Assembly: GCF_002846335.1 (NCBI RefSeq)
Contig: NZ_PJMQ01000001.1
Span: forward strand, 2,604,001 to 2,668,000
Length of the DNA: 64,000 bases
Source of the DNA: Janthinobacterium sp. 61
GTDB lineage: Bacteria > Pseudomonadota > Gammaproteobacteria > Burkholderiales > Burkholderiaceae_D
Direction: 5' to 3'
This document shows, in pieces, positions 24,720-36,376 of the stretch. The first letter of the stretch is position 1. Each line of letters starts with the position of its first letter. A program made the translations under genes and the position numbers. The notes below the pieces were generated by a model. The model was given only the letters and a program-made list of their open reading frames with translations, searched no databases and had not been told where the DNA came from.

Positions 24720-26219
24720 TTAAGGCAACTTGCTGATGGCGACATGCTGCAACAGGTCGGCAACCGAAGTTTGCATCGTGTCGGTGAACGGGGCTGGGTA
24801 CAGACCCATCACGAGCACGGCGATGGCCAGCACAGCAAGCATGAAGAATTCACGCTTGTTAATGTCGGTCAATTCGGCCACATGCTTGTTCTTGATCTTG
24901 CCGAACACCACGCGCTTGGCCATCCACAGCGAGTACGCCGCGCCCCAGATCAGTGCCGTTGCAGCCAGCAGACCAATCCAGAAGTTGTATTTCACCGCGC
25001 CCAGGATCACCATGAACTCGCCGACGAAGCCGGAAGTCGCTGGCAAGCCGCAGTTGGCCATCGAGAACAGCACGAAGAAGGCGGCAAATTTCGGCATGCG
25101 GTTTACGACGCCGCCGTAGTCGGCGATGTTGCGGGTATGCATGCGGTCATACAGCACGCCGATGCACAGGAACATCGCGCCGGAGATGAAGCCGTGCGAG
25201 ACCATCTGCACGATACCGCCCTGCACCGAGATGTCGTTGAACATGAAGAAGCCCAGGGTGACAAAACCCATGTGCGCGATCGACGAATAGGCGACCAGTT
25301 TTTTCATGTCGGTTTGCACCAGGGCAACCAGACCGATATAGATGACGGCGATCAGCGACAAGGCGATCATGAAGCCCGACAGGTAGTGGCTGGCGTCCGG
25401 CGTGATCGGCAGCGAGAAACGCAGGAAGCCGTAGGCGCCCAGTTTCAGCATGATGGCGGCCAGCACGGCGGAACCACCGGTAGGCGCTTCCACGTGGACG
25501 TCCGGCAACCACGTGTGAACGGGGAACATCGGCACTTTCACCGCGAAGGCCATCAGGAAGGCCAGGAAGATGAAGATCTGTTCGTTCATCGTCAGCTTGA
25601 ATGCATGCCAGGCCAGGATGTCGAAGCTACCCGTCACATTGCGCAGGTAGATGATGGCAACCAGGGTCAGCAGCGAACCGAAGAAGGTGTACAGGAAGAA
25701 CTTGAACGACGCGTACACGCGGTTCGAACCACCCCAGATACCGATGATGATGAACATCGGGATCAGGGTTGCTTCAAAGAAGAAGTAGAACAGCAAGCCG
25801 TCCAGCGCGCAGAACACGCCGATCATCAGGCCCGACAGGATCAAAAAGGCACCCATGTACTGGGCGATGCGCTTCTCGATCACTTGCCAGGCCGAAATGA
25901 CGACGATGACCGTGATGAAGGCCGTCAGTGGAATGAACCACAGCGACAGGCCGTCGATACCCAGCGAGTACCAGATATTGAAGGTGGCTATCCACGGTGC
26001 TTTTTCGACGAATTGCATGCCGTGTGCGGCGTTGTCGAAATGCTGGATCAGCGGCAAGGTGCACAGCATGCTGAGCACCGCGCCAGCCAGCGACAGCCAG
26101 CGGGTAAAGCCCGCTTTGCTGTCACGGCCGAGAGCCAGGACCAGGACGCCGCAAATGATCGGCACCCAGATCGACAGACTCAGGTAAGGAGGTAGTGTAG
26201 AAATCGTAGACTGCATCAT
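24720..26219 (-). CDS. nuoM: NADH-quinone oxidoreductase subunit M
   Basis: A 499-residue multi-helix antiporter-like subunit of complex I. Recognisable segments are AVKVPMFPVHTWLPDVHVEAPTGGS and KKLVAYSSIAHMGFVTLG. It forms one of three proton channels in the membrane arm. It lies between nuoL (29 bases upstream) and nuoN, the standard order. Two adjacent ATG codons at the start leave a one-codon ambiguity. Confidence 0.97.
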   Translation of the reverse strand: MMQSTISTLPPYLSLSIWVPIICGVLVLALGRDSKAGFTRWLSLAGAVLSMLCTLPLIQHFDNAAHGMQFVEKAPWIATFNIWYSLGIDGLSLWFIPLTAFITVIVVISAWQVIEKRIAQYMGAFLILSGLMIGVFCALDGLLFYFFFEATLIPMFIIIGIWGGSNRVYASFKFFLYTFFGSLLTLVAIIYLRNVTGSFDILAWHAFKLTMNEQIFIFLAFLMAFAVKVPMFPVHTWLPDVHVEAPTGGSAVLAAIMLKLGAYGFLRFSLPITPDASHYLSGFMIALSLIAVIYIGLVALVQTDMKKLVAYSSIAHMGFVTLGFFMFNDISVQGGIVQMVSHGFISGAMFLCIGVLYDRMHTRNIADYGGVVNRMPKFAAFFVLFSMANCGLPATSGFVGEFMVILGAVKYNFWIGLLAATALIWGAAYSLWMAKRVVFGKIKNKHVAELTDINKREFFMLAVLAIAVLVMGLYPAPFTDTMQTSVADLLQHVAISKLP

Positions 26220-26248
26220 GGTTCTCAGTATTCTTTTATCAGGTCAGC

Positions 26249-28348
26249 TTACTTAGCGGGCCAGAATGGCAGGAAATAGATCAGGAAGCCCAGCACGCCC
26301 AGGATCATCACGAATGCATAGTGATAGATGTAGCCGGTCTGCAACACTCGCGACAGCGAGGACAGCCAGGCGACAACCTTGGCGCTGCCATTGACGACGA
26401 AACCGTCGATCAGCTTCTTGTCACCGAAGTTCCACAGGCCATTACCCAGCAAGCGGGCACCGCCGGCGAACACGACTTCATTGAACTTGTCCATGTAGTA
26501 CTTGTTGTCCAGCAGGGTGTGGATCGCGTGGAACTTGGCAAAGAACCAGGCCGGTACACGCGGGTTGACCATGTAGCAGTAGTAGGCTGCCACCACGCCG
26601 GACAATGCCAGCCAGAACGGAGCCGTCGACAGGCCGTGGATCGCCATCGCCATCGCGCCGTGGAATTCATGCGACAACTCTTCCATTGCTGGATGGTTTT
26701 CGCCAACAAAAATCACGCCCTTGAAGAAATCGCCATGCAGCATCGGGCCGATAGTCAGGTAACCGATCAGCAGCGACGGGATCGCCAGCATCACCAGCGG
26801 GAACCATACGACGAATGGGGATTCATGCGGCTTCTGGCCAGGTTCCAGACCGTGGTGGCCGTGGTCATCCTCTTCCTCTTCGTGATGGTCATCATGTGCA
26901 TCGCCGTGCGCGCCATGGGCCGCTTTCGGTGCGTGATGGTCGTCATGGCCGTGCGCATGCGCCTGGCCGAAACGTTCCTTGCCGTGGAAGACGAGGAAAT
27001 ACATGCGGAACGAGTAGAACGCGGTAACGAAGACGCCAGCCAGTACGGCGAACTGGGCAAAGCCAGCACCCCAGATGTGCGTTGCTTCGACGGCTTCGAT
27101 GATGCTGTCTTTCGAGTAGAAACCGGAGAACAGCGGCGTGCCGATCAGGGCCAGCGAACCGACCAGCGACGTGATCCAGGTGATCGGCATGTACTTGCGC
27201 AGGCCGCCCATGTTGCGGATGTCCTGGTCATGGTGCATGCCGATGATGACGGAACCGGCGCCCAGGAACAGCAGTGCCTTGAAGAATGCGTGCGTCATCA
27301 GGTGGAACACGGCCACGGAGTACGCGGACGAGCCCAGCGCGACAGTCATGTAGCCCAGTTGCGACAGGGTCGAGTAAGCGACGACGCGCTTGATGTCGTT
27401 CTGGATGATGCCCAGGAAACCCATGAACAGCGCCGTGATGGAGCCAATCACCAGGATGAAGGACAGTGCCGTGTCGGATAGTTCGAACAGCGGCGACATG
27501 CGCGAGACCATGAAGATACCGGCCGTCACCATCGTCGCGGCGTGAATCAGTGCCGAGATCGGGGTAGGACCTTCCATCGAGTCAGGCAGCCATACGTGCA
27601 GCGGGAACTGCGCCGATTTGCCCATCGCGCCGATGAACAGGCAGATGCAGGCAACGGTCAGCAGCGCCCAGTCGGTACCAGGCAAGCTCAACAGCGCCAA
27701 TTCGTCTTTCTTGGCGAACACTTCCTGGTAGTTCATGGTGCCGGCGTAAGCCAGCAGCAGGCCGATGCCCAGGATGAAGCCGAAGTCGCCCACGCGGTTG
27801 ACCAGGAAAGCCTTCATGTTGGCCACGATGGCCGTCGGACGCTGGTACCAGAAGCCGATCAGCAGGTAAGAGACCAGGCCCACGGCTTCCCAACCGAAGA
27901 ACAGTTGCAGGAAGTTGTTGGCCATGACCAGCATCAGCATCGAGAACGTGAACAGCGAGATGTAGGCGAAGAAGCGGTTGTAGCCTTCGTCGTCCTTCAT
28001 GTAGCCGATCGTGTAGATGTGCACCATCAGGGAGACGAAGGTGACCACGCACATCATCATCGCCGACAGCGAATCGATCTGGAAGCCCACTTCCATCTTC
28101 AGGGTGCCGATCGTCATCCAGTTATAGATCGTGCCATTGAATGTCGCGCCATCCATCACTGCCAGCAATGTCTGCACGGACAGGATGAACGCAATCAGTA
28201 CGCCAAGGATCGTCGCGGTATGCGACGTCTTGCGTCCGACCAAATTACCCAGGAACTGGGTGCCAAGCAAACCTGCAATCGCGGCACCGGCCAGCGGCGC
28301 CAGCGGTACGGCAAGAAGGAGGTTAGGGTTGAGGAGTTGCCCCGCCAT
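26249..28348 (-). CDS. nuoL: NADH-quinone oxidoreductase subunit L
   Basis: A 699-residue distal membrane subunit of complex I, with the antiporter core (MGKSAQFPLHVWLPDSMEGPTPISALIHAATMV) and the long C-terminal lateral helix. It is longer than E. coli NuoL (613) mainly because of a His/Asp/Glu-rich insertion at about residues 455-508, between two late helices. That low-complexity stretch holds more than 15 histidines and could bind metal ions. Otherwise it is ordinary. Confidence 0.97.
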   Translation of the reverse strand: MAGQLLNPNLLLAVPLAPLAGAAIAGLLGTQFLGNLVGRKTSHTATILGVLIAFILSVQTLLAVMDGATFNGTIYNWMTIGTLKMEVGFQIDSLSAMMMCVVTFVSLMVHIYTIGYMKDDEGYNRFFAYISLFTFSMLMLVMANNFLQLFFGWEAVGLVSYLLIGFWYQRPTAIVANMKAFLVNRVGDFGFILGIGLLLAYAGTMNYQEVFAKKDELALLSLPGTDWALLTVACICLFIGAMGKSAQFPLHVWLPDSMEGPTPISALIHAATMVTAGIFMVSRMSPLFELSDTALSFILVIGSITALFMGFLGIIQNDIKRVVAYSTLSQLGYMTVALGSSAYSVAVFHLMTHAFFKALLFLGAGSVIIGMHHDQDIRNMGGLRKYMPITWITSLVGSLALIGTPLFSGFYSKDSIIEAVEATHIWGAGFAQFAVLAGVFVTAFYSFRMYFLVFHGKERFGQAHAHGHDDHHAPKAAHGAHGDAHDDHHEEEEDDHGHHGLEPGQKPHESPFVVWFPLVMLAIPSLLIGYLTIGPMLHGDFFKGVIFVGENHPAMEELSHEFHGAMAMAIHGLSTAPFWLALSGVVAAYYCYMVNPRVPAWFFAKFHAIHTLLDNKYYMDKFNEVVFAGGARLLGNGLWNFGDKKLIDGFVVNGSAKVVAWLSSLSRVLQTGYIYHYAFVMILGVLGFLIYFLPFWPAK

Positions 28349-28394
28349 GATGAACCTTAATCGTTATTATTCGAGAGATCGAGTCTGAAAAACA

Positions 28395-28703
28395 TCAGCC
28401 TTTAAGGCTGTCCAGGTCTTCGACGTTGATGGTATCCAGATTACGGAACATCACCACCAGAATAGCCAGACCGATAGCCGACTCAGCGGCGGCAACCGTC
28501 AGGATGAAGAAAACGAAGATCTGACCGGCCGCGTCGCCCATGAAATGGGAGAACGCGATGAAATTCATATTCACCGCCAGCAGCATCAATTCGATTGCCA
28601 TCAGCAATACGATGATGTTCTTGCGATTCAGGAAAATACCGACGATCGAGATTGCGAACAGGATCGCGCCCAGGACCAGAAAATGTGTGAGCGATAATGT
28701 CAT
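28395..28703 (-). CDS. nuoK: NADH-quinone oxidoreductase subunit K
   Basis: A 102-residue, three-helix subunit of the complex I membrane arm, ND4L-like. It contains [23 protein letters not shown] with the conserved membrane glutamate, and a second glutamate in [13 protein letters not shown]. The start overlaps the nuoJ stop by 4 bases. Confidence 0.97.
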   Translation of the reverse strand: MTLSLTHFLVLGAILFAISIVGIFLNRKNIIVLLMAIELMLLAVNMNFIAFSHFMGDAAGQIFVFFILTVAAAESAIGLAILVVMFRNLDTINVEDLDSLKG

Positions 28704-29332
28704 GGTGCCTCCTTAACTTCCGGCTCAGCCGCAGGACGCTCGACGACCGCGTCCATCTTGATGATCTTCAGGCGGTCGTTGCGCTTGACGCGTACCGCAT
28801 CGCCCGGAGCAAAATGCTTGGTGTCCTTGCGTTTGCGCAGGGTCAGTGCAACCGCGGCAACGATGGCCACCAGCAGCACGACGGCAGCGATCTCGAAGGC
28901 GAACACATATTTCGTGTAGATCAGCAGGCCCAGTTCCTTGGTGCCGCCCAGATTGACGTTCACCGGAGCGATGCTAGGCGCAAAGTTGCGGAAACCGTGC
29001 CACAGGACAGCGGCCATTTCCAGCACGATGATCACGCCCACCGTCACGGACAGCGGCAGGTAGCCCCAGAAACCTTCGCGCATGCGGTCGATATTGATAT
29101 CGAGCATCATGACCACGAAGAGGAACAGCACCATCACGGCGCCGACATACACCAATACCAGCACGATGGCCAGAAATTCAGCTTGCAGCAGCATCCAGAT
29201 GCCCGCTGCGGAAAAGAAGGACAGTACCAGGAACAGTACTGCGTGGACCGGATTACGGGCCGTGATAACGCGCGTCGCTGCCAGAATCAAGATCAGCGCA
29301 AAGGCGTAAAACAAAATTGTTTTAAAGTCCAT
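28700..29332 (-). CDS. nuoJ: NADH-quinone oxidoreductase subunit J
   Basis: A 210-residue, five-helix ND6-like subunit of complex I, with the conserved [21 protein letters not shown] segment. The C-terminal soluble tail is Lys/Arg- then Glu-rich. It is translationally coupled to nuoK by an ATGA overlap. Confidence 0.97.
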   Translation of the reverse strand: MDFKTILFYAFALILILAATRVITARNPVHAVLFLVLSFFSAAGIWMLLQAEFLAIVLVLVYVGAVMVLFLFVVMMLDINIDRMREGFWGYLPLSVTVGVIIVLEMAAVLWHGFRNFAPSIAPVNVNLGGTKELGLLIYTKYVFAFEIAAVVLLVAIVAAVALTLRKRKDTKHFAPGDAVRVKRNDRLKIIKMDAVVERPAAEPEVKEAP

Positions 29333-29397
29333 AAAAAACCCAATAGACGTACAGATGAACGAGGGGCGCGCCGTAGCCAGAGGCTACGGCGCATCCA

Positions 29398-29886
29398 TCA
29401 GCGATAAGGTGCGTCGGCGGCGCGCGCAGCGGCGATGTCATTTTCATAACGATCACCCACGGCCAGCAACATCTCTTTCGTGTAATACAAATCCCCGCGT
29501 TTCTCGCCGTGGTATTCCAGGATTTGCGTCTCGACGATCGAATCGACCGGGCAGGACTCTTCGCAGAAACCGCAGAAGATGCACTTGGTCAAGTCAATAT
29601 CGTAACGCGTGGTGCGGCGCGAACCGTCGTCACGCTGTTCCGATTCGATCGTGATGGCCATCGCCGGGCAAACTGCTTCGCACAGTTTGCAGGCGATGCA
29701 ACGTTCCTCGCCGTTCGGGTAGCGGCGCAGCGCGTGCAAGCCACGGAAACGCGGCGAGATCGGTGTCTTCTCTTCCGGGAATTGCACCGTGATCTTGCGC
29801 GAAAACATGTACTTGCCTGTCAGCGCCATGCCCTTGATCAGCTCGCCTAACAAGAGGCTGCTGAAGAAATCTTTTACCTTATCCAT
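29398..29886 (-). CDS. nuoI: NADH-quinone oxidoreductase subunit I
   Basis: A 162-residue peripheral-arm subunit carrying two 4Fe-4S clusters (N6a, N6b), with motifs [12 protein letters not shown] and [12 protein letters not shown]. It passes electrons toward NuoB. The start at 29886 (MDKVKDFF) is chosen; an alternative eight codons upstream would overlap nuoH. The length is typical for betaproteobacteria. Confidence 0.97.
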   Translation of the reverse strand: MDKVKDFFSSLLLGELIKGMALTGKYMFSRKITVQFPEEKTPISPRFRGLHALRRYPNGEERCIACKLCEAVCPAMAITIESEQRDDGSRRTTRYDIDLTKCIFCGFCEESCPVDSIVETQILEYHGEKRGDLYYTKEMLLAVGDRYENDIAAARAADAPYR

Positions 29887-29900
29887 TCGTATGCACTCTC

Positions 29901-30983
29901 TTACTTCCAAATATTCCAGGATGTCTGCATCCAGGCAGCGACGAAGACCAGGTAGACCAGCGTCAACGGGATAAACACTTTCCAGCCGAGGCGCATGATC
30001 TGGTCATAACGGTAGCGTGGGAAAGTACCGCGCACCCAGATGAACACCGACACGATGAAGAAGGTCTTGGCGAACAGCCAGAAGAAGCCGCCGAAACCAC
30101 CCCAGAACTCAAGGAAAGCAAATGGTGCGGACCAGCCACCGAGGAACATGATCGAAGCCAGGGCGCCGATCAGTATCATGTTGGCGTATTCAGCCAGCAT
30201 GAACATGGCGTAGGCCATGCCCGAGTACTCGACCATGTGGCCGGCAACGATTTCCGACTCGCCTTCGACGACGTCGAATGGGTGACGGTTGGCTTCAGCC
30301 AGGCCCGACACCAGGTAAATGACGAACATCGGCAGCAGCGGCAACCAGTTCCACGACAGGAAGTTCACGCCCTTGTCAGCGAAGAAGCCGATTTGCTGGC
30401 CGCTAACGATGTCGATGAAATTCAGGCTGCCCGATACCATCAGCACGATGACCATCACGAAGCCCATCGGGATTTCATACGAAATCATCTGTGCCGAAGC
30501 GCGCATGGCGCCCATGAACGAGTACTTCGAGTTCGACGCCCAGCCGGCGATGATGATGCCGTAGACTTCCATCGAGGTAATCGCCAGCAGCATCAGCAAG
30601 CCCGCGTTGACGTTGGCCAGCACGGCTTGCGGACCGAACGGCACGACCGACCAGGCAGCCAGGGCCGGCATGATGGTCATGATCGGACCGATCACGAACA
30701 AGCCCTTGGCGGCCTTGGACGGGATGATGATCTCTTTGAACAAGAGTTTCAGCGCATCGGCGATAGGCTGCAGCAAGCCCAATGGGCCCACGCGGTTCGG
30801 ACCGACACGGATCTGAATCCAGCCGATCAGCTTGCGTTCCCACAAGGTCAGGTAGGCAACCAGGCCCATCAGCGGCAACAGCACGCACAGGATCTTGATC
30901 AGGGTCCAGAAGAACGGCCAGGAGCCGCCCAGCAAATCCTGGCCACCGCTGTTGATGACGTTTACAAATTCAGGCAGAGCCAT
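29901..30983 (-). CDS. nuoH: NADH-quinone oxidoreductase subunit H
   Basis: A 360-residue, eight-helix ND1-like subunit at the quinone entry site of complex I. It contains [36 protein letters not shown] and the acidic [26 protein letters not shown] loop. The ATG shares one base with the nuoG stop codon. Confidence 0.97.
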   Translation of the reverse strand: MALPEFVNVINSGGQDLLGGSWPFFWTLIKILCVLLPLMGLVAYLTLWERKLIGWIQIRVGPNRVGPLGLLQPIADALKLLFKEIIIPSKAAKGLFVIGPIMTIMPALAAWSVVPFGPQAVLANVNAGLLMLLAITSMEVYGIIIAGWASNSKYSFMGAMRASAQMISYEIPMGFVMVIVLMVSGSLNFIDIVSGQQIGFFADKGVNFLSWNWLPLLPMFVIYLVSGLAEANRHPFDVVEGESEIVAGHMVEYSGMAYAMFMLAEYANMILIGALASIMFLGGWSAPFAFLEFWGGFGGFFWLFAKTFFIVSVFIWVRGTFPRYRYDQIMRLGWKVFIPLTLVYLVFVAAWMQTSWNIWK

Positions 30984-33316
30984 CAGATTTTCCCCTCTGC
31001 TGTTTCAACTGTGATGTCACCGAACATGCCGCCCAGGCTAGCCGTCGAGGCATGCGCCGCCGACACTTTGACCACATTGGCTGGCAGGCCGGCATGAATA
31101 GCCGCCACCAGAATGGCGCTGCCGGAGCCTTGCGCCACTTTGACCTTGTCGCCTGCCTTGATGCCCAGCTTGTCAGCCAGCGCCAGGGACAGGTGCGCTT
31201 GCGGCGCGGCGCCATCGACCGTGCGTTGCAAAGGTTCGGAGCGGCGTACCAGCGCGTCGGCGAAGTAGATCGGCACGTCGGCGATGCGTTGCAGCGCCGG
31301 CGAGGCCGGTGCGTAGCTTGCCGCTTCCGGTGCGTTCTTGGCGATATTGTTCAGCTGTGCCGACAGATCGGTCACGCCAGCGCCAAACGCTTCGTCGCGG
31401 ATCGCTTCGGAGGTGTCGTAGTCGAAACCGGCCAGGCCCAGGATGTTGCCCAGCACGCGCAGCACTTTCCAGGCTGGACGGGTTTCCGCCAGCGGTTTCA
31501 CGGTGCCGTTGAAGCTTTGCGCGCGGCCTTCGCAGTTCACGAAGGTACCCGAGGTTTCAGCGAACGGCGCGATCGGCAGCAAGACATCGGCGTAATCCAT
31601 GCCGTGCTTGAAGGCCGACATCGCCACGACCATGTCGGCGCCATCCAGGGCGGCGCGGGCCGTTTGTGGATTGGCAGCATCGAGTTCCGGCTCGGCGTGC
31701 AGCAGCACGTAAGCTTTCTTCGGCACGGCAAAGGCAGCTTGCACATTGGTGCGCGGCTTGGCGACCAGGTGCGCGCCAACCGTGTTGGCCGCTTCCGTCA
31801 GGTAACCGAGCTTGGCGCCCGTCTGTTCGGCGATCCATTGCGCGGCAGCATGCAGTTGCGACGCTTGCGGGTGTTGCGTTGCCGCGTTACCCAGCAGCAC
31901 GGCGCCATGATCGCCAGCCATCAGGCTGGCGGCGATGGCGACAGCCACGTCCGAAGCGGTCACCGCTTCAAAACCGTTTGGCGCGGCGATTTCTTTCGCT
32001 TTAGCAACAGCAGCGACCACTTCCGACAGGGCCGCCAGCCAATCGCTAGGCGCCACGATCATCTTGTTGGCGATGGTGATCAGTTGATCATCGTCCGAGG
32101 CGTGCAGGATGGACAGCTTGGCGCCGCCCTTGACGGACGCGCGCAGACGCGTAGCCAGCAATGGGTGATCCTTGCGCAGGAACGAGCCGATGACGAAGGC
32201 GCGCTTGATCTGGCCAAATTCATTGATCGGCATGCCCAGCCATGGCTTGACGCCGGCATCGAGCGCGAAGTCGGTCTGGCGCAGGCGGAAGTCAACGTTC
32301 TCGGAACCGAGGCCGTGGACGACTTTTTGCAGCAGGACCAGCTCTTCGACGGTCGAATGCGGGGTGGCCAGCGCGGCGATGGCGTCAGCGCCATGCTCAT
32401 GCTTGATATTTTTCAAACCGTGCGCCACGTATTCCAGCGCCGTTTGCCAATCGACTTCTTTCCACTCGTTGCCTTGTTTCAGCATCGGGGAAGTCAGGCG
32501 TTCAGCGCTGTCCAGCGCTTCGTACGAGAAACGATCCTTGTCCGAGATCCAGCACTCGTTGACAGCTTCGTTTTCCAGTGGCAATACGCGCTTGACCTTG
32601 CCAGCTTTCACTTGCACGATCAAGTTGGTACCCAGACCGTCATGCGGGCTGACCGATTTGCGGCGCGACAGTTCCCACGTACGGGCGCTGTAACGGAATG
32701 GCTTCGAGGTCAGTGCGCCGACGGGGCACAGGTCGATCATGTTGCCCGACAGTTCGGAGTCGACCGTCTGGCCAACAAACGACACGATTTCCGAGTGTTC
32801 GCCGCGGCCGATCATGCCCAGCTCCATCACGCCGGCCACTTCCTGGCCAAAGCGTACGCAACGGGTGCACTGGATGCAGCGCGACATTTCCTGCATGGAA
32901 ACCAGCGGACCGGCTTCCTTCGGCTGCACCACGCGCTTGTCTTCCTTGTAGCGCGATTCGCTCTTGCCGTAGCCCACTGCCAAGTCTTGCAACTGGCATT
33001 CGCCGCCCTGATCGCAGATAGGGCAATCAAGCGGGTGGTTAATCAGCAAGAATTCCATGACCGACTTTTGCGCCTGCACAGCTTTATCGCTGGCGGAGCG
33101 CACGATCATGCCGGCACTGACCGGGGTCGCACAAGCGGGCAAAGGCTTGGGCGCCTTTTCCACTTCGACCAGGCACATGCGGCAGTTCGCTGCGATCGAC
33201 AATTTCTTGTGATAGCAGAAGTGCGGAATGTAGGTTCCCAATTTGTTGGCGGCGTCCATCACCATGCTACCAGCAGGGACTTCGACTTTTTTGCCGTCTA
33301 TTTCGATTTCAACCAT
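30983..33316 (-). CDS. nuoG: NADH-quinone oxidoreductase subunit G
   Basis: A 777-residue largest peripheral subunit. The N-terminal 2Fe-2S domain has Cys34, Cys45, Cys48 and Cys62. The His-Cys 4Fe-4S site [14 protein letters not shown] and the [10 protein letters not shown] site follow, then a molybdopterin-oxidoreductase-like domain without cofactor. It conducts electrons from NuoF/E toward NuoI. Its 3' end overlaps nuoH. Confidence 0.97.
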   Translation of the reverse strand: MVEIEIDGKKVEVPAGSMVMDAANKLGTYIPHFCYHKKLSIAANCRMCLVEVEKAPKPLPACATPVSAGMIVRSASDKAVQAQKSVMEFLLINHPLDCPICDQGGECQLQDLAVGYGKSESRYKEDKRVVQPKEAGPLVSMQEMSRCIQCTRCVRFGQEVAGVMELGMIGRGEHSEIVSFVGQTVDSELSGNMIDLCPVGALTSKPFRYSARTWELSRRKSVSPHDGLGTNLIVQVKAGKVKRVLPLENEAVNECWISDKDRFSYEALDSAERLTSPMLKQGNEWKEVDWQTALEYVAHGLKNIKHEHGADAIAALATPHSTVEELVLLQKVVHGLGSENVDFRLRQTDFALDAGVKPWLGMPINEFGQIKRAFVIGSFLRKDHPLLATRLRASVKGGAKLSILHASDDDQLITIANKMIVAPSDWLAALSEVVAAVAKAKEIAAPNGFEAVTASDVAVAIAASLMAGDHGAVLLGNAATQHPQASQLHAAAQWIAEQTGAKLGYLTEAANTVGAHLVAKPRTNVQAAFAVPKKAYVLLHAEPELDAANPQTARAALDGADMVVAMSAFKHGMDYADVLLPIAPFAETSGTFVNCEGRAQSFNGTVKPLAETRPAWKVLRVLGNILGLAGFDYDTSEAIRDEAFGAGVTDLSAQLNNIAKNAPEAASYAPASPALQRIADVPIYFADALVRRSEPLQRTVDGAAPQAHLSLALADKLGIKAGDKVKVAQGSGSAILVAAIHAGLPANVVKVSAAHASTASLGGMFGDITVETAEGKI

Positions 33317-33338
33317 GGTGATCGTTACCTGACGCAGC

Positions 33339-34634
33339 TTAGATATATGCGGGCACTAAGCAATGCTTGTGCTCGATATGATATTCAAATTCTTCACGGA
33401 AATTCTTAATGAAGGCCCGTACCGGCATGGCAGCCGCATCGCCCAGCGCGCAAATGGTGCGGCCCTGGATGTTGTCGGCGATCGAGTTGAGCATGTCCAG
33501 GTCGTCTGGACGACCCTGCCCCTGCTCGATGCGATGCACCATGCGGTACATCCAGCCTGTGCCTTCACGGCAAGGCGTACACTGGCCGCACGATTCTTCA
33601 AAATAGAAGTAGGACAGGCGTTCCAGCGCCTTCACCATGCAGCGTGTTTCGTCCATCACGATGACAGCACCCGAACCCAACATCGAACCGGCTTTCGCGA
33701 TCGAGTCATAGTCCAGGTCGGTCTGCATCATGATGTCGCCGCGGATCACCGGAGCGGACGAACCGCCAGGGATCACGGCCTTGATCTTTTTGCCACCGCG
33801 CATGCCGCCTGCCAGTTCCAGCAGGGTCGCAAACGGGGTGCCGAGCGGCACTTCATAGTTGCCCGGTTTTTCCACGTCGCCCGAGATCGAGAAGATCTTC
33901 GAACCGCCATTGTTCGGCTTGCCCATCGCCAGGTATTTCTCTGGACCGATGTTCAGCACGAAGGGCACGGCCGCGAAGGTTTCCGTGTTGTTGATCGTCG
34001 TCGGCTTGCCGTACAGGCCAAACGAGGCGGGGAAAGGCGGCTTGAAGCGCGGCTGGCCTTTCTTGCCTTCCAGCGATTCGAGCAGGGCCGTTTCTTCGCC
34101 GCAGATGTAAGCGCCATAACCATGGTGCGCATGCAACTGGAACGAGAATTCGCTGCCCATGATCTTGTCGCCCAGGAAACCGGCGGCACGCGCCTCTTCC
34201 AGCGCTTCTTCGAAACGCAGGTATTCCTGGAAGATTTCACCGTGGATATAGTTATAGCCGACGGTGATGCCCATCGCATAAGCGCCAATGGCCATGCCTT
34301 CGATCAGCGCATGGGGATTGTAACGAATGATGTCGCGGTCCTTGAAAGTACCCGGTTCGCCTTCATCTGTATTGCAGACGAGGTATTTCTGACCCGGGAA
34401 CTGGCGCGGCATAAAGCTCCACTTCAAGCCGGTAGGGAAACCCGCGCCGCCACGGCCGCGCAAGGACGAAGCCTTGAGGTCGGCGATGATCTGTTCCGGC
34501 GTGATTTTCTCTTCCAGGATACGCCGCAGGGCCGAATAGCCGCCGCGGTTCACATAGTCTTGCAAATGCCAGTTCTTGCCATCCAGATCCTTCAGGATCA
34601 ATGGATCGATATGGCGGTTGTGGAGTGACGTCAT
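33339..34634 (-). CDS. nuoF: NADH-quinone oxidoreductase subunit F
   Basis: A 431-residue NADH-oxidising subunit. The FMN/NADH-binding segment [17 protein letters not shown] lies at about 60-76, and the C-terminal 4Fe-4S site is [12 protein letters not shown]. It accepts hydride from NADH to FMN. The start at 34634 (MTSLHNRH) overlaps the nuoE stop by 4 bases; the longer frame upstream is rejected because it lies inside nuoE. Confidence 0.97.
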   Translation of the reverse strand: MTSLHNRHIDPLILKDLDGKNWHLQDYVNRGGYSALRRILEEKITPEQIIADLKASSLRGRGGAGFPTGLKWSFMPRQFPGQKYLVCNTDEGEPGTFKDRDIIRYNPHALIEGMAIGAYAMGITVGYNYIHGEIFQEYLRFEEALEEARAAGFLGDKIMGSEFSFQLHAHHGYGAYICGEETALLESLEGKKGQPRFKPPFPASFGLYGKPTTINNTETFAAVPFVLNIGPEKYLAMGKPNNGGSKIFSISGDVEKPGNYEVPLGTPFATLLELAGGMRGGKKIKAVIPGGSSAPVIRGDIMMQTDLDYDSIAKAGSMLGSGAVIVMDETRCMVKALERLSYFYFEESCGQCTPCREGTGWMYRMVHRIEQGQGRPDDLDMLNSIADNIQGRTICALGDAAAMPVRAFIKNFREEFEYHIEHKHCLVPAYI

Positions 34635-35110
34635 TTCTTGAGTTCCTCCAGCATGGCGTCGATTTTCTCGTTCGACATCCAGCTGCACATGGTTTTATTA
34701 CTGACCAGCAAGACAGGCGCATCGCCGCAAGCACCCATGCACTCGCCTTCAACCAGGGTGAACTGGCCGTCTGCGGTGGTTTCGCGGAAATCGATACCCA
34801 GTTTCTGCTTCAGGTACTCTGCAGCGCGCACGCCGCCCGACAGGGCGCATGGCAGGTTGGTGCACACGGTAATCTTGTGCTTGCCCACGGGCTTGACGTT
34901 GTACATATTGTAGAACGTGGCCACTTCCTGCACGGCAATCGCCGGCATGCCGATGTAATCGGCCAGTTCCTTCATGGTTTCCGGCGCCAGCCAGCCCAGT
35001 TCATCCTGGGCATGGGCCAGCGCGGCCATGACGGCCGACTGACGCTGGTCGGCCGGGTACTTGGCCAGCTCGCGGTCAATTTTCTTATAGCATTGCTCTG
35101 ATAACAACAT
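34631..35110 (-). CDS. nuoE: NADH-quinone oxidoreductase subunit E
   Basis: A 159-residue 24-kDa-type subunit carrying the N1a 2Fe-2S cluster, with thioredoxin-like ligands Cys83, Cys88, Cys124 and Cys128 in [12 protein letters not shown] and [11 protein letters not shown]. It partners NuoF in NADH oxidation. Its stop overlaps the nuoF start. Confidence 0.97.
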   Translation of the reverse strand: MLLSEQCYKKIDRELAKYPADQRQSAVMAALAHAQDELGWLAPETMKELADYIGMPAIAVQEVATFYNMYNVKPVGKHKITVCTNLPCALSGGVRAAEYLKQKLGIDFRETTADGQFTLVEGECMGACGDAPVLLVSNKTMCSWMSNEKIDAMLEELKK

Positions 35111-35122
35111 ACTTTTTGCCTC

Positions 35123-36376
35123 TTAGCGGTCAATACTGCCGAACACGATATCTTGCGTCCCGATGATGGTCACGGCGTCGGCAAGCATGTGCCCACGCGC
35201 CATCTCGTCGAGCGACTGCAAGTGAGCGTAGTCTGGCGCGCGCAGTTTCATGCGGTACGGCTTGTTGGCGCCATCGGACACCAGGTACACGCCGAACTCG
35301 CCCTTCGGATGTTCCACGGCGCTGTAGGCCTCGCCTGGCGGCACGTGGAAACCTTCGGTAAACAGCTTGAAGTGGTGAATCAGCGATTCCATGTTGGTCT
35401 TCATGTCGACGCGGCCCGGAGGCGCTACCTTGCGGTTGCTGGTCATGACAGGACCTTCATTGTTGCGCAGCCACTCCACGCATTGCTTGATGATGCGGTT
35501 CGACTGGCGCAGCTCTTCCACGCGGACCAGGTAGCGGTCGTAGCAATCGCCGTTGGTGCCGATAGGAATGTCGAAATCCATCAGGTCGTACACTTCGTAC
35601 GGCTGTTTCTTGCGCAAGTCCCACTGCACGCCCGAGCCGCGCAGCATGGCGCCCGTAAAGCCCATGGCCAGCGCATCTTCCGGGGACACCACGCCGATGC
35701 CGACGGTACGCTGTTTCCAGATACGGTTGTCGGTCAGCAAGGTTTCGTACTCGTCCACGGAATTCGGGAAACGGCGCGCGAAGTCTTCGATGAAGTCCAG
35801 CAGGGAACCCTGGCGGTTTTCATTCAGCTTGGAAATCGCCTTGGCATTGCGAATGATCGACGCCTTGTGCTGCGGCATTGCGTCCGGCAAGTCGCGGTAC
35901 ACGCCGCCCGGACGGTAGTAGGCTGCGTGCATGCGCGCGCCCGAGACTGCCTCGTAGGCGTCGAACAAGTCTTCGCGGTCGCGGAAGCAATACAGGAACG
36001 GGCCCATGGCGCCAACGTCCAGCGCGTGGGTGCCCAGCCACATCAGGTGATTCAGGATGCGCGTCATTTCGTCGAACATGACGCGGATGTATTGCGCGCG
36101 CAGCGGCACTTCCAGGCCCAGCATCTTTTCGATGGCCATCACGTACGCATGCTCATTGCACATCATCGACACATAGTCGAGACGGTCCATGTACGGCACG
36201 GATTGCAGATAGGTCTTTTGCTCGGCCAGCTTTTCGGTGGCGCGGTGCAACAGGCCGATATGCGGGTCGGCACGCTGGATGACTTCGCCATCCATCTCCA
36301 GCACCAGGCGCAGCACACCGTGCGCGGCCGGATGCTGTGGCCCAAAGTTCAGGGTGTAGTTCTTAATCTCAGCCAT
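35123..36376 (-). CDS. nuoD: NADH-quinone oxidoreductase subunit D
   Basis: A 417-residue 49-kDa-type subunit that lines the quinone site together with NuoB. It has the family signatures [29 protein letters not shown] and the [13 protein letters not shown] segment. It is separate from NuoC, unlike the enterobacterial fusion. The start shares one base with the nuoC stop. Confidence 0.97.
   Translation of the reverse strand: MAEIKNYTLNFGPQHPAAHGVLRLVLEMDGEVIQRADPHIGLLHRATEKLAEQKTYLQSVPYMDRLDYVSMMCNEHAYVMAIEKMLGLEVPLRAQYIRVMFDEMTRILNHLMWLGTHALDVGAMGPFLYCFRDREDLFDAYEAVSGARMHAAYYRPGGVYRDLPDAMPQHKASIIRNAKAISKLNENRQGSLLDFIEDFARRFPNSVDEYETLLTDNRIWKQRTVGIGVVSPEDALAMGFTGAMLRGSGVQWDLRKKQPYEVYDLMDFDIPIGTNGDCYDRYLVRVEELRQSNRIIKQCVEWLRNNEGPVMTSNRKVAPPGRVDMKTNMESLIHHFKLFTEGFHVPPGEAYSAVEHPKGEFGVYLVSDGANKPYRMKLRAPDYAHLQSLDEMARGHMLADAVTIIGTQDIVFGSIDR

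Noticed and set aside
22817..28360. Very long antisense frames over the nuo genes
   Set aside because: They lie opposite clear nuoL, nuoM and nuoN and have low-complexity Gln/His/Arg composition.
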